The notes below the pieces were generated by a model that was not told where the DNA came from, did not search any database, and saw nothing but the letters and a program-made list of their open reading frames with translations. A stretch of 64,000 nt of DNA from Salminus brasiliensis (lineage: Eukaryota; Chordata; Actinopteri; Characiformes; Bryconidae): NCBI RefSeq assembly GCF_030463535.1, contig NC_132878.1, positions 32,197,761-32,261,760 of the forward strand, in the 5' to 3' direction. The translations under genes and the position numbers were made by a program. Positions 1 through 11,555 of the stretch are shown piece by piece (within the stretch, counting starts at the first letter, position 1; each line of letters begins with the position of its first letter).

Positions 1-1530
1 GCTATGTTAGCTTTAACCCCGGTCTGGGAACAGAGCATATATGAGATCAATGTAGGATATATTTGGAGCTTATTTTCATACTGTACTGATTTTCAAAACA
101 GATTCAGGCTAAAATCCAGGACATGGTGAAGGGAGAACTGTTCCAGGGTTCAGTGTAGCTGAGTTAGCAGAGGCCTCTTGTTCCTCCACCTGATGGCTAT
201 AAATAGAACACATCTCTGCAGCACATTAATAATTTCAAATGCTGGACTACAGCAGGGCCTCTACTCTACTTTTCACAACATCCACACTGTTGATTTCTCA
301 ACATTTAGTTTTTTACAGCATCCATTTGTTCATGTAACATTTTGTTTGTCTGCCTTAAAAATGTTAAGAGTAGTACGGTTATTAACAGCACGTAAAGCTT
401 GCATCCCAGTATGTAAGGTCTACTCTAAAGTTACCGCTGTGGTAAAGCAAATCAACAGCAAATCAAAACTGACATATTAATGACCAAAGAAGCTGAAGTG
501 CTGTTTTGTGAGTCAAACGCAACAAGACAAGACAAGACAAATAAGTAAAAGAAAAAGCATTGATAGATATCACAGGCAGTTTTAGCGCTGGACATGAACT
601 GCATGCTGCCAACTGAATGATCCTTATTAAAAGCTATTCTGTTTTACTGAGCTCTGAAAAAGTTATAATGTTTGCCATGATGGTCAAAGCACACAGATCA
701 GAAGGAGCTTTTAAATATACAGATTAATCAGCTGAGTGTGTGTATGAGCACCTGATCTGATCTGTGACACCAAAGGTGGAATCATTTATAGAAAAGATTC
801 CAGCTTCTGACTGGGACATTTACCATTAAATTCATTCATGTGGACGTTTTTGCATGACAGTGTGGTTTATGAATTGTTAACAACCCATACAAATGAATGT
901 GCTAGAATTCTTGGTAACAATATCCTTGTGTGTGAATGAGAGAATGTGCTACTGGAATGTTAAACATTACAGTGACTGTGGCAATGCATTTTATCAATCT
1001 GACCCATTGATTATTGCTACCTTAAGATGAAACACAATCTTTTTTTTGAGTGTATGTGTGTGCATGCTTCTACTTATGACCTTGTTCTTATGTCTGTAAG
1101 TGTACAAAATCAGGTTAAAGTGGCTGGATGTGTGCTGTGTTTACTGTAACTGTACAATACCTAAAGAGTTAATCCTCTACTAACTCACACTAAACACTTC
1201 ATATTCTGCTCTAGAATGCTGGATTAGGAATAATATCCTAAAGTACCAAGTACTCTGCTGCCTGTATTTCACTATATAACCCTAATGCATTTCACATGTT
1301 CCCCTACACTGGAATCTACTGTACATACGTTTCCCAGCTTGGAACAGTGCTGTTACAATGTTGTGGGTTGGATGGTTTGTGTGTTGCAGTGGTGTGGGCG
1401 ATGACTTGTTATTGACAGTTTGATGATAAATCACATGGGTGCTGAGAACGCATCCTTGAAGGACTGATCATAAGGTCTGCCTGTGGGCTGTGTGAGACAT
1501 ATTCATGTGTTGCGTGCGTCGCTTCTCTAC
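1..1530 (-). other. lpin1 intron following the second coding exon (continues beyond window)
   Basis: No exon was recognised here on either strand. The next lipin exon normally begins with a short stretch after NDQ, and I could not find it. Only a short (ACAAG)n stretch near 520-540 and AT-rich unique-looking sequence are visible. Confidence 0.6.
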
Positions 1531-4500
1531 CTGATCGTTCTCTGTCTGCTTGACGAAAAAGGCCTCGCCGTTCTCTCCTAGCTTCATGTGCAAATTCACA
1601 GGCTCTCCATTCACTTCTATATCCACCTAGACAAGAAAAGGTACAGGTAATTTTATTAAATCTGTCTTGATCTTTACATAAAAGCTTAAAGCCTTGGATG
1701 GGGCCCAATTATTTGCTTTTACAACAACTACACGAAAGAATGCTATATGCAGTAACAGGACTCACCACTTTCTCCCGGGATCGCAGCACGCCCATCTTGC
1801 CGAAGCGAACGTGGAAAGGTGAGCACTGCAGAGAGCCATCCGGCTGCCGCACCACGATGATGTCTATACAGCCCGAGAGGGTGGCGGGGTTCAGCCCCCG
1901 GTACAGCTCCTTCACCTGCACAAACACCTGTCCTGCCAACTGCCCAACGTAGTTCATGGTCTGACTCTATACACAAACAAACACACAGACAGAGGGATGT
2001 CATGTGACATTGTGAGATACAGATCATCCTATCCGAGGATGACACAAATCAAAGCAATTTGCAAAAGGATATGTGAAAATTAGTTGTTGGGGGCAGTATC
2101 AGGGGGAGTTCTGATAGGTTAAAGCTACAGTTCGACCAAAAATCAAATGCACACAATTCCCCATTACCCCATCCTTAGTCAAGCAACCAAGACATGTTTG
2201 GTGACAGAAGTAAGTTGCTTTGGAGCCACTAATTATGGACCTAGTGAAGTACGTTTATTCATGTTGTTTATTTTGCCAGATCTCCTTCCTTATGTCTGGA
2301 CTTTTGGAGTATCTTATTCTTATCACCATGTCCCTAAAACAAATTAACTAGAACATCTGTATAGAAACACTATATATAAGTGTAAACAGTGTCTATGGCT
2401 GTTTACTGTTTGCAAAGCCTGTAGTTTGTTTGGCTTTTGCTTATGTCTGACACATCTTTTATGCATGTAAAGTTTAATCAATGTACACTATATGGCCAAA
2501 TTGTGTATATTGTGTATAGTGGACACTAGATCATCCAACATTTCTTCCAAAATCAAGAGTATTAAAAAGTTTCAAAGTTTTAAAAATAAGTGCTGCAACA
2601 ACTGTCTCTACTCTTCTGGAAAGACTTTCCCCTAGATTTCGGAACATTGCTGTGAGAATCTGTCTGAATGCAGCCACACGAGCATCAGGGTGGTCGGGTA
2701 CAGATTTTGGATGATTAGCTCTGTCTTGGTACAGGTATTGGATCAAGCTCCTTCACTCCAGAGAACCCAGTTTCACTGCCCTGCAGCCCAGTGCTGGGGG
2801 GCTTTATATCTGTCTAGACCACAGTTGGAACTGGGCGCTGTGACCTTAGACTCAAGTGCACCTCCTCCAGAGCATCTTGTTCAAGGCAATGCTTTTTTAT
2901 GTAGATTATAAAAACTGTGTGTGCAATTACAAATATATATAAATACACACATTTATCCATCTGTAACTGAACCACCTGTGTACTTAGAACACTAAACATC
3001 AAGCCAAAGCCTGAGTTCGTATTCACTTTGTACTGATACACCATGTCCAGAACATGTGAGTGAACTGAGACTAAACAGTCTATGTGGTGTGAAAAGCTCT
3101 GCTAGTACAAACATGCAGGTAAGGTAACACTAGGGGATCGTAATAGAACAGAGCGTACTACAACAGCTTGTGTTGTTGAGTGTGTTAACTGCACAGTGTC
3201 CTGCGCTTAATTCAAGTTAAATCTGATAATTCAATTACAACTTTGAACTCAACCTGACTGGCCAATCTGAGGGCCCATTTTCCATGACCTTCACACACGC
3301 CTCTGACCCTCCTAGAAGTACCTGACATTTGTTTTTCACTACACATTAAAGCTGATTACAAGCTATTACAGTGCCAGGAAATGTGTCCCATCAGAGGCTT
3401 AAGCATCGACCCTTCTAGACCAGAGTCTGGTCTTCAATGGTATGACCTCACTGTTTATTGTCTGACTGAATCTCTCAGCTTCAGATTAAAATAGATACTA
3501 TGAAGGTTCACTCACAGGATACTATGTGTGTCACAAAAGCCTGGTGTTGATGGTGTCGAATGGTCGTTTGTGTTAAAAGGGTCAAGGAGACGCCTGCCTG
3601 CGTAAGAGCCGGGTATTTGGGGATTGCTGACATGAGTTTACAGTGACATACCAGCAAGGGTGAGCCACACCAGATATAGCTGTCAAGCTAACATCAAAAA
3701 GAAGCTCTCAATGTACGACTCTCATGTCCTACATCCAGAATGTCCTGCATGCATAAGGTCAGAGGAACAGCAATCCTTGTGCCTGAGGTGGCACTGTGTA
3801 CTGTTTTGCCTGCTGTAATTACCAAGGCCTGAATAATGAAAACTAAACAAGTGCTGGATAACTGGCCTATTTATTCTTTGCTTACCAATGTGTTCCAGTA
3901 TTTTCCACACATAGGGTGCTGTGGTATACAGACAGACACCCAAGTCTCTTTTCAACTTTACAATTAGCAGAAGCCCTTTGAATGGAACCCTTTTTGCTTA
4001 GTGTAGGCTTATAATTATTATTTAGTGATGGATCAGTGTTTTTGGGACCAATACCAATCGAGGGTGGAGCTAGATACCACACTGACCTTTCGAAGCAAAC
4101 ACGGTACATACATCATCATGCAGGGCTTTTGTAACGAGTCTGTAAATTACTGCACAGAAATAACGCTACACTGTGGAGCTCAAAGTGTAAACACAATCGA
4201 ATAGTGCTACGTATTACATGTGGTTAAATGTGGTCCGCACTCTTTGCTGTTTTGTGTGGTTAGCTGTGTTTGCTAGCTCTGCTGTGTTCTAATGATCACT
4301 GTACTGAGAGGGGTATCTGATTAGCGGTGTTAACCGCGTCTGTGCTTCCCCCACAACTCATTAGTTTTACACATTCTACAAATTCTACACAGTAAAAAAC
4401 GCCAGACTGGCGAATACATCACACAGTGCAGAGAACAACACTGGCTCTAATGGGCTTCTGCAGCCGTGTGCGAGCTCTGTAGTTAAATCTAGAGGCTGAA

Positions 4501-5309
4501 CAAGGAACTGCAGCATCCTGTGAGTGAAGAGCCTCAGAGCTGCAGAGCTGCTGTAATCCTTAACTGGCATATACGATCTGATCGGCTCTCAGGATTGGCC
4601 AAAGTAAAGGTGTTTTGGGCAATCGCATATTTTGGCTGAAAATCTAAAAATGTGAAAATATTTAAGACTTCTTATTCTGTAAATTCTCTACATACTTTCC
4701 ATAACTTTAATAAAACATGCATGTTCTGTAGTTATATGACAAACAAACTAAGCGTGGGCCCACATACAGCCCCCCCCAGTTCTTGGGATAGCTTAAATCT
4801 ACCAGCATAGAAAACTGTGATGAGTACACTCACTGTTGCTCTCCCTGTCAGAGCACATAAAAACCAGCAGTGCTGAAATAAGTCTTTTTAAAGGCTTTAA
4901 TCAGACATACTGAATTTAAGGGGCTCAGAAACACATTTGCATCAGTGAGAACTGAGATATATACCAAACAGTCCATGCAAACAACCCAAGCAAGCTTGTC
5001 CAACCAGAGCAAACTTGTCTAAGAAAGAATGTGCTTGTGGGCAAAGCATAGACAGGTCAGTTAGGTCATTAGTTCAGGCAGGTATTGTAGAGAGAGGACA
5101 ACTTCAGTGCCGACTGACCATCGGTAAGATGTTTTCTTTTTTACACAGATACAGTGAATGAATACTGGATGTATGACTATGAGTGAACCATGCTTTTTTG
5201 TCTCATATTGCTCAGTAACTGAATTTCACACCGTCTTTCACCATACAGGATCAACTTCTCTGTACAGAGAGATGGAAAGAATGACTGGGAGAAAGAGAGA
5301 GCGAGAGAG

Positions 5310-5350
<41 letters not shown>

Positions 5351-7300
5351 CAGAAGATAAAAAAGACATGTTGACTTTATGTGTATGAGCTGATGATAAT
5401 GAATTAATGAATGGGCTGAGCAAGGTGACACACACAGACCCACATTGGCTCATTAGACATGCATTCACACACATTTGCATTTCTCAGCACTGCCAGTCAC
5501 TCACATCCACTCTGTCAGGTGTGTGAGTCTATTTTCTGCCGCCTGGGTGTAGCAAACAGATCCTCAACACAGGTCTTTAAACCCACATCCAGCTGCTCTG
5601 TTTTATCACTCCTCAACAAAACAAGGCTGTGTGGAATCCTGCCCTCACAGTCGTCCAGAGTTTCTTTTCAAATGAAGGGTATTTTCCCAGCAGAGCCATT
5701 TCAGCAAAGACCAACAACACTGGGCTGTCATTTAAGCCTCAAACCCAAACACACATCCTCATATACTCTCTCTCTCTCTCTCTCTCTCTCTCCACTTAAT
5801 CCAATTACACATTATGGCGCAATGCTGCTTTTTCTTTTCTAACATCTATCCAATATTGTTTCTTTAAAACCTACTTGTGCTACTTTTCACATTATTCAGA
5901 AATAATTCCTCTGATGTAAAAAAAAAAATAAATCTGTATAATAAAATAGTTAAGATGTAGACAAAGATTGGGTTTGGTGAGATTTGCTCAATTCTAGAGA
6001 ATCAGAAGTCAGACTTTTTCACAGTGGTGGTGAACGGATCCAGACGTCTGAAGAGTGTAATGCCTCTAACCGCTTCCTCACACAAAATTATTACATCAAA
6101 TGAACGACTGTTTACATCCCAAAGGCTGATTTATGCAGAAAATGTGAAAGATCTGTAGAATTTTCCTAGAAAATTCCTTTTAAGATCAGCATCTGAAGGT
6201 AGGCTGTCATGCCCAGACTTCTTAGAAGTGTCGGTGTGTGCTATTTCAGGCTAGATTTGTTAACGGGTCGGCTCAGATTCATTCCTTTGCTCTCTCCCAT
6301 CCCCAGCCTCTTCTGCTAGACCTGTTATGGAATCTATCATCTCTTTTAATGTTCAGTATTTATAATGAAACAGTGGGTAGGTGTACAGGAGTACTGCCAG
6401 CATCCACGATATGCTCAGAAATGCATCCTTAAGCTATTTATGGTGTTAACCCCCGCCCTTACTGTCAGCAACTATTTACAACAGGTCAGGGTTTGGCATA
6501 TCTTCGGCCTTCCATTAGTTCAACCAGGTTGGAGAATAAACACACACACACACTCTCTCACACACACACACGTAAAAACTTTCATGTCTTCAGAGACCTG
6601 CCCTGGTCTCGCCTAATGACGGGCTGATGCCTCATGAATCAGCACGGAGCCTGTCACCCACACAGGTGATGCTGATCGCATCACACACAGTGTCCTCCGA
6701 CCTGAGAGCCACAGCGAAGGCAGGGCACTACAGTGGCTTTCAGTTCTCCGTGTCTGGAAAGGAAATGCCCCAAAGCAGACACTGTCTCTGATTCTCAGCG
6801 AGTTATGCCCTCAGTTTAGCCACACTTCTAGGCTAACGTTATAGTCAGTTAGCCAGTGCTAGCTAGCTACTGTGGTCCGGTTCTTTAACCAAAACAGCCT
6901 CAAACGCCCGGACGTTAGCTAGCTGGCTGCCTTAAAACGAATGCTTTGAAGGCGCTTACCTCTTTAGCAGGCTACCACGGAGGCGTCCTTACATCGAGAA
7001 GGCGGCGAAATTCACTCGTCACCCTTCTTGTCTGTCAGAGACACATAGCTAGCTCACCAGGCTGTGTGTATGTTGCTCGCTTATGTGTAGTAAAACTGAA
7101 TTCAGCGCTGTCCGCCGTTTCGCCCTCCGCCTAACGCGCCTCGCAGTTGCCAGGTTACATCCACTCGCTCACGAGCCCTGCGCCGGTGACATTCAGAGAA
7201 ACCACCGCTGTCAGCCAATCAAATACCAGTATGCAAATGTGCCTCCTCAGCCCGTTTCTGCGGTGGTCTACGTGGACACGTCACCGACAGACTAAACGTA
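1..7300 (-). CDS. lpin1: lpin1, lipin-1 phosphatidate phosphatase (5' part of gene, spliced, incomplete)
   Basis: Gene-level entry. Two minus-strand coding exons (1766-1957 and 1531-1626) join in phase 0 and encode the first 96 residues of a lipin. They start [12 protein letters not shown] and include [20 protein letters not shown] and NGEAFFV, the conserved N-LIP domain. The wording is closer to lipin-1 than to lipin-2 or lipin-3 as I remember them ([21 protein letters not shown], ending TENDQ). Lipins are Mg2+-dependent phosphatidate phosphatases that make diacylglycerol for triglyceride and phospholipid synthesis at the ER. Lipin-1 also co-regulates PPAR/PGC-1 targets in the nucleus. The catalytic C-LIP domain is not in the window. 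A noncoding first exon probably lies at 6960 to about 7270, giving a first intron of about 5 kb. The right boundary is inferred. Confidence 0.88.
1531..1626 (-). CDS. lpin1: lpin1 second coding exon (N-LIP, residues 65-96)
   Basis: On the minus strand the acceptor TCTTGTCTAG precedes GTG GAT ATA GAA. The exon reads [20 protein letters not shown] then [12 protein letters not shown], and ends at CAG before the donor GTAGAG. It is 96 bp, 32 codons, phase 0 at both ends. The motif DIEVNGEPV...HMKLG.NGEAFFV is the hallmark continuation of the lipin N-LIP domain. Asn replaces the usual Asp in PVDLHMK (here PVNLHMK), and VKQTENDQ varies lipin-1's VQETDNDQ. Confidence 0.92.
1766..1966 (-). CDS. lpin1: lpin1 first coding exon (start codon exon, residues 1-64)
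   Basis: The start codon is at 1957-1955, preceded by nine bases of 5' UTR and a plausible acceptor (TTTGTGTATAG). The coding part, 1766-1957, is 64 codons ending ...LRSREKV before the donor GTGAGT at 1765-1760. The methionine is chosen because lipins begin with MNYVGQLAG, an amphipathic membrane-binding and nuclear-targeting region. Gln replaces the usual Thr in QVFVTVKELY. No frame breaks. Confidence 0.94.
2484..2905 (+). mobile_element. degenerate MITE copy (TIR TACACTATATGG.CAAA)
   Basis: It begins with TACACTATATGGCCAAA. It contains landmarks shared with copies near 17.5, 38.6-39.2 and 41.2 kb: 'caagagtattaaaaag', 'ctgtctctact', 'actccagagaac' and 'cccagtgctggggggctttat'. The copy decays near GGCAATGCTT. 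It has no open reading frame. I infer a nonautonomous DNA transposon from the multiple copies and the TIRs seen in other copies. Confidence 0.65.
5288..5348. repeat. (GA)n microsatellite
   Basis: Near-perfect GA dinucleotide run with two GC interruptions, in lpin1 intron 1. Open frames through it are artefacts. Confidence 0.95.
5766..5792. repeat. (TC)n microsatellite
   Basis: Perfect TC run of about 13 units in lpin1 intron 1. Confidence 0.9.
6541..6572. repeat. (AC)n / CT mixed microsatellite
   Basis: Two short AC runs separated by a CTCTCTC interruption. Confidence 0.85.
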
Positions 7301-7640
7301 AACTTTCAGTACATATCTGACTCTAATATACAAATAACAACATGGAAATGACCGTTGATTGTACTATTATTATTATAACCGTCTGATTTTGCTGGGTTAT
7401 GTGACATTTCCCTGTGAGTCACCGGAGAGGTAACACGATCACCCGCGCCGTTTAAAAGCCGCTGGTGAGGTGACCGAACCGACCAATAGCAACGCCGCAT
7501 TCCCTGACGTTCGATGTCAGCCGCCGAGAGTCGTTTTCCTTTCAGTCTACCCGTATTCCAGCAGGCCCCGCCTTCCTGCGCAGGGATTGGCTAATAGTGT
7601 CGCATTTTCTGAACCAGGATTGGCTAACAGGTCGCCCCTA
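6700..7640 (-). promoter_or_regulatory. GC-rich promoter region of lpin1
   Basis: GC- and CpG-rich relative to the AT-rich surroundings, with several CCAAT/ATTGG boxes (GCCAATCAAA near 7216, GACCAATAGCAA near 7481, ATTGGCTAA near 7587 and ATTGGCTAACAG near 7620). No TATA box placement is convincing. It lies upstream of the minus-strand lpin1 start exon and contains a strong minus-strand donor at 6959. A housekeeping-type, possibly bidirectional, promoter is inferred. Confidence 0.6.
6960..7270 (-). other. lpin1: probable noncoding first exon of lpin1 (5' UTR)
   Basis: Read on the minus strand, the sequence ends ...CTAAAGAG followed by GTAAGCGCC, a strong splice donor at 6959-6954, inside the GC-rich promoter region. 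The start-codon exon has a good acceptor just nine bases before its ATG, so an upstream noncoding exon is required. This is the best candidate I can see. The 5' end (TSS) is a guess. Confidence 0.5.
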
Positions 7641-9259
7641 TAAGATATTTACAGCAATATAGGTGGAGAAAAAAAAAGTCGTAATGAAAACACCGGTGGA
7701 AATGCCAACATTACAACCAGCAATGCTTTTTAATTATTAATGCCACTATACCAAAGATTTTTTTAATCCTAGGAAAAAAACACTTCCCTTCCTTAACATG
7801 AAATATGAGTTATTGCGACAAGATTTTATTCAATGCAATTTTAACACTATTTCTATTGGTCCATTCCAATGAAATGTTCACATAGTGTAGTGGGACATTG
7901 GTACTTAATATGTGTAATTATGGTTTGTACTTTGTACTGTTTAATTATGTTCTAATAGCAACAGTGTGCTTTATACAATGGTGATAAGAACCAGAAATCT
8001 GAAAATACACTCCCTGTCATAATGATGATGATGAGAAGCTTTTGGTCTAAAACATTTATTTATACGCATTTATGATAGTCAGATATGCATTCATGATAGA
8101 AGGAGTGTACATTGTAAGGAAAAATAGTCTCCGGTAAAAACTTGTTTTCAATTTTACAATTATCAACAAATTTCAACATTACACTTCAGTCTAGATTTGG
8201 TCTTTCTACAAGGGGGCCAAGCCTGGGGTTAGATTCCATAATTAACTCAAAATTAAGGGAATTTCAGTAGACACTACAAATGGTAAAGGAATCTTTACTA
8301 ACTACATCCCTGAAGCCAAAACTTGTGTATTATGTACCACATTCAGCCTTACGCTTACACAATAATGAGCAAAGACTATGGCTCCTTAGTTTTTGCTGAT
8401 TTCTTACAAATGAGATGTAATTATCTGCATTGCAGATCTATTAGCAGGTTGAAGTGGATAGATATGATTTGAGATTGAGGTTGACCCCTATAGGCATTCT
8501 GCATGTCAAGATATAGATAAAGCCTCTTTCGGACGATTACTATGTGTAATTGTGTAAGGAAAGAAAAGTAATACTTGTCTGGGATAAGTGCCAACTCTGC
8601 GAATGGTAAATCATTCAGTATCAGCATGAAGCAGCCGTACCAAAGACCAGCGGAAAGAAGGAGAGCGAAAGAAAGCAAGAAGTAAAGAGGGCAGGAAAAG
8701 AGAAGTCATATTGCTGTGGTTTTTGAGCTATGCAGGCTGGGCCACGTTACACCACCCTCACGTGCCGCCTCACTTGCGCCCCAGACACCGACTGAGGCCA
8801 GTATAATCACTCAGGATCTGTCCTACTGCCAGAAACCTCCACTGTTGTCTGGGTACCACCACTGAGATTAATGTCTGCTGAGCATCTACAATAAAAACAA
8901 ACTGGATACTTCCCATAGATTCTTACTTCTGATATCTGTGTCATAATAGTGAATCGTAATGAATTGGGAACTAGATCAGTTTAGGAAAACACCCAACAGT
9001 GTTCATGCTTTTACAGTGTGCTGAACGAACATGCTGCAAACTTAAATAAAAACAGGAATTGACATCCAGGAACTCCAGAAACCACAGGAACCCTATGCGA
9101 TGAGTTGGAAAGGGTCCTGTAATCACTTTTCCCTACACTAGAAAATTAGGAGGACTATGTAAAATACTATTAAAGGCAATATCAGGAGTGCTGGGAGAAT
9201 TCCAGGTGGTATTCCAGATGTTTTTTGTCTGGTTACTGCAGGCCAACAACATTCCATCC

Positions 9260-9480
9260 CTGAAAAGTGTCAATTTCAAACTGTGGTAATTCAAAGCCAG
9301 CATGTATTGTGTTTTGACTGCTGGAAGGCTGATAAACCAGCACCACACCAACACCAAATTGATGCAAACCAGCATATGTTGTATGTTGAACAACGGTATG
9401 CTGGCCAACTAGCACCACACCAGCAACAGTCCAGCAGAAACCAGCTTAGACCAGTATGGATTTCATGCTGGACCAAGGAG
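9260..9480. repeat. CCAGC / GCTGG-rich degenerate palindromic repeat
   Basis: Clustered ACCAGCA, CCAGCAT and GCTGG motifs in both orientations (for example 'aaaccagcatatgttg', 'tatgctggccaactagc', 'catgctggacc'). Because both orientations occur, open frames exist on both strands. It resembles dispersed CCAGC-rich elements common in fish. Confidence 0.55.
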
Positions 9481-10152
9481 GTAAAGTTACAGCCCCCTCC
9501 TTAAGTGCTACAGATCCATTTGTCAGTTAATGGTTTAAAGGCATAGTTTCACTTGTTTAAACTCGACTCCAGTGTAGAGAAACCTTATCCCTTATGAACA
9601 AATGGTTGGGTCAATCCATGAAAAGAGTGCCATTTGAGTCCACAACATCTGATGTCTTGAATTAAAGATTAATACGAGTGTTTCAAGCTTGTATATGTAT
9701 ATATGCATTCAAATTCATTCATTCATTTATTCATTAACCCCTTAAACAGCCCATGGTTCACTGGTGGTCTATTACTAAAGAATAGCCCCAACAGTTTGTA
9801 AAGAAGTGCCTGTATAATACTGAATAATACCCCTTAGTGTGTAATTAGCCTTGGAGTGTTAAGGGGTTAACACACACTCTTAAAAATAAAGGTGCTTCAA
9901 ATGGTTCCTTGAGCAATGCTATAGAAGAACCATGTTTGTAAAGATCTGCTTTGTCATGCAGTCATTTCTCAATAAGTAGTGTATTTGCATCTAGCCTTTG
10001 CCAGGCTCGGGTACACTGTACATCTGTTATCACATCAATGGCACAGATATCAATTTTAATATAAAAACATTCATTTGAAGAAAAATGTAATAATTCATAT
10101 GTTCTTACATTTTGCTTTCCACCTCATCACTTCAGCTTGGAAAATCTGTTAA

Positions 10153-10680
10153 AATTACATTTACATTTAAGACATTTAGCAGGCGCTCTTATCCAGAGCC
10201 ACTTACAAAAGTGCCTCACTGTTCATTCAGAAAAATAGCCTTAGCTCGTTTATATAGACTAGAATTCCTAAAAGATCCCTCCAAGCTTAGATACAACTAA
10301 TACAAAAGGCAGTATGCAGACCACTATACTTGACAATACACTTCACCCAAGTACTCTCAGAATACGTGGGTCATTTAAAGACAGCGAGCGACTCTGTTCT
10401 GGTGCCAGGACAGAAAAAAGCCTGGACGCTTGTCTTCCGTGGATCTAATGGCAGATCAAGCCGAGGCGTACTTAAAGCTGAAAGGGCTCTAGGTACAGAT
10501 CTGCCTTTTGACCACTGCCATCAAGTACGGAGGGGCTGGTCCATTCTTGGCTTTGTAGGCCAGAATCAGGGGATTGAATCTGATGCGGGCAGCAGCTACA
10601 GGAAGCCAGTGAAGAGAGAACGCAGCAAAGAAGAACTTGAAAACAACTCATGCCGCTGCATTCTGGATTAGTTGCAGTTA
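10153..10680 (+). mobile_element. teleost interspersed repeat with GACGCTCTTATCCAGAG-type head
   Basis: It starts TTACATTTACATTTAAGACA, then GCAGGCGCTCTTATCCAGAG and CCACTTACAA; the same head occurs at 38765. It continues with landmarks typical of abundant fish repeats: 'aatggcagatcaagccgagg', 'gattgaatctgatgcgggc', 'aggaagccagtgaagag' and 'tgccgctgcattctgga'. The 113-residue open frame at 10330-10671 lies inside this repeat and is not considered a gene. Confidence 0.65.
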
Positions 10681-10960
10681 CCGATGTCAACACATGTCAT
10701 ATCTCACATGCTTACCTCCTGCTACTTTATACGCTGTTTTTCAGAACTTGCAGCCAAAACCTACAAATACTGGTTTGAGGTCAATGGGGTCATGCATTAA
10801 ACTGCCAAAATAATTGCTCACATGTAACACACACTCAAACATGTGAATTGCCTGTGTTGCAGATTCCTTTTTTACAGTGTCTTGACTGCTGTGTCAGTGT
10901 TGGGCCTCAGCAAGCGGAAAAGTTCATACTGTCTGGCAGTTTGTGACTAGGAAGTGGTCT

Positions 10961-10962
<2 letters not shown>

Positions 10963-11000
<38 letters not shown>
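10963..11000. repeat. (GT)n microsatellite
   Basis: Perfect GT run, 19 units, intergenic. Confidence 0.95.
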
Positions 11001-11002
<2 letters not shown>

Positions 11003-11511
11003 CTTGTTCAGGGGAAATGTAATATCAGCTCTCATCAACACTATTACTGACGATGTGCTTTAAACAATGGATTGAAAAAAGAAAACAGAAAATTGTCATT
11101 TCAGCCAAAAGTAGCATGGATAGGGATGTAAATAATACATCATGTGTCTCTTGAAGCTATTTTTTAAAAACACATATTGTGATTTATTACTTTTGAATCA
11201 TTATTTTAGACCAGAAAAGTGTCTGGGTTGGAGACAAGGACATAGTTTTGATGTTTAAAACATTAAAAAAAATGGACAGTATAATCATATTGATGTTTTT
11301 TGGTGGTGCTATTTATTTTATAATAAAGTATTTCTATCATGTATAACCTGGGGACATAAAGCTTCCCTTGTATACAGTAATTCTCATCTATTACACATTT
11401 ATTAACAACACAAGCCTTTGAAACTTGAAAGATTGAACAACGCTGTCCCTGTATGCTGGCTGTCCTATGTTTCTGGGCTGATCAGCAGTTTCTATAAAAA
11501 GACAGGCACGT

Positions 11512-11514
<3 letters not shown>

Positions 11515-11551
<37 letters not shown>
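11515..11551. repeat. (AC)n microsatellite
   Basis: Perfect AC run, about 18 units, intergenic. Confidence 0.95.

Positions 11552-11555
<4 letters not shown>

Larger units (their letters stand above)
1967..6957 (-). other. lpin1 intron 1 (5' UTR intron)
   Basis: Region between the probable noncoding exon and the start-codon exon. It holds a degenerate TA-type MITE copy (about 2484-2905), a (GA)n tract (5288-5348), a (CT)n tract (5766-5792) and an (AC)n tract (6541-6572). No coding potential was supported; the small open frames lack homology and splice context. Confidence 0.6.

Noticed and set aside
10330..10671. 113-codon frame as a host gene
   Set aside because: It lies in a dispersed fish repeat shared in part with 38765 and lacks exon structure.
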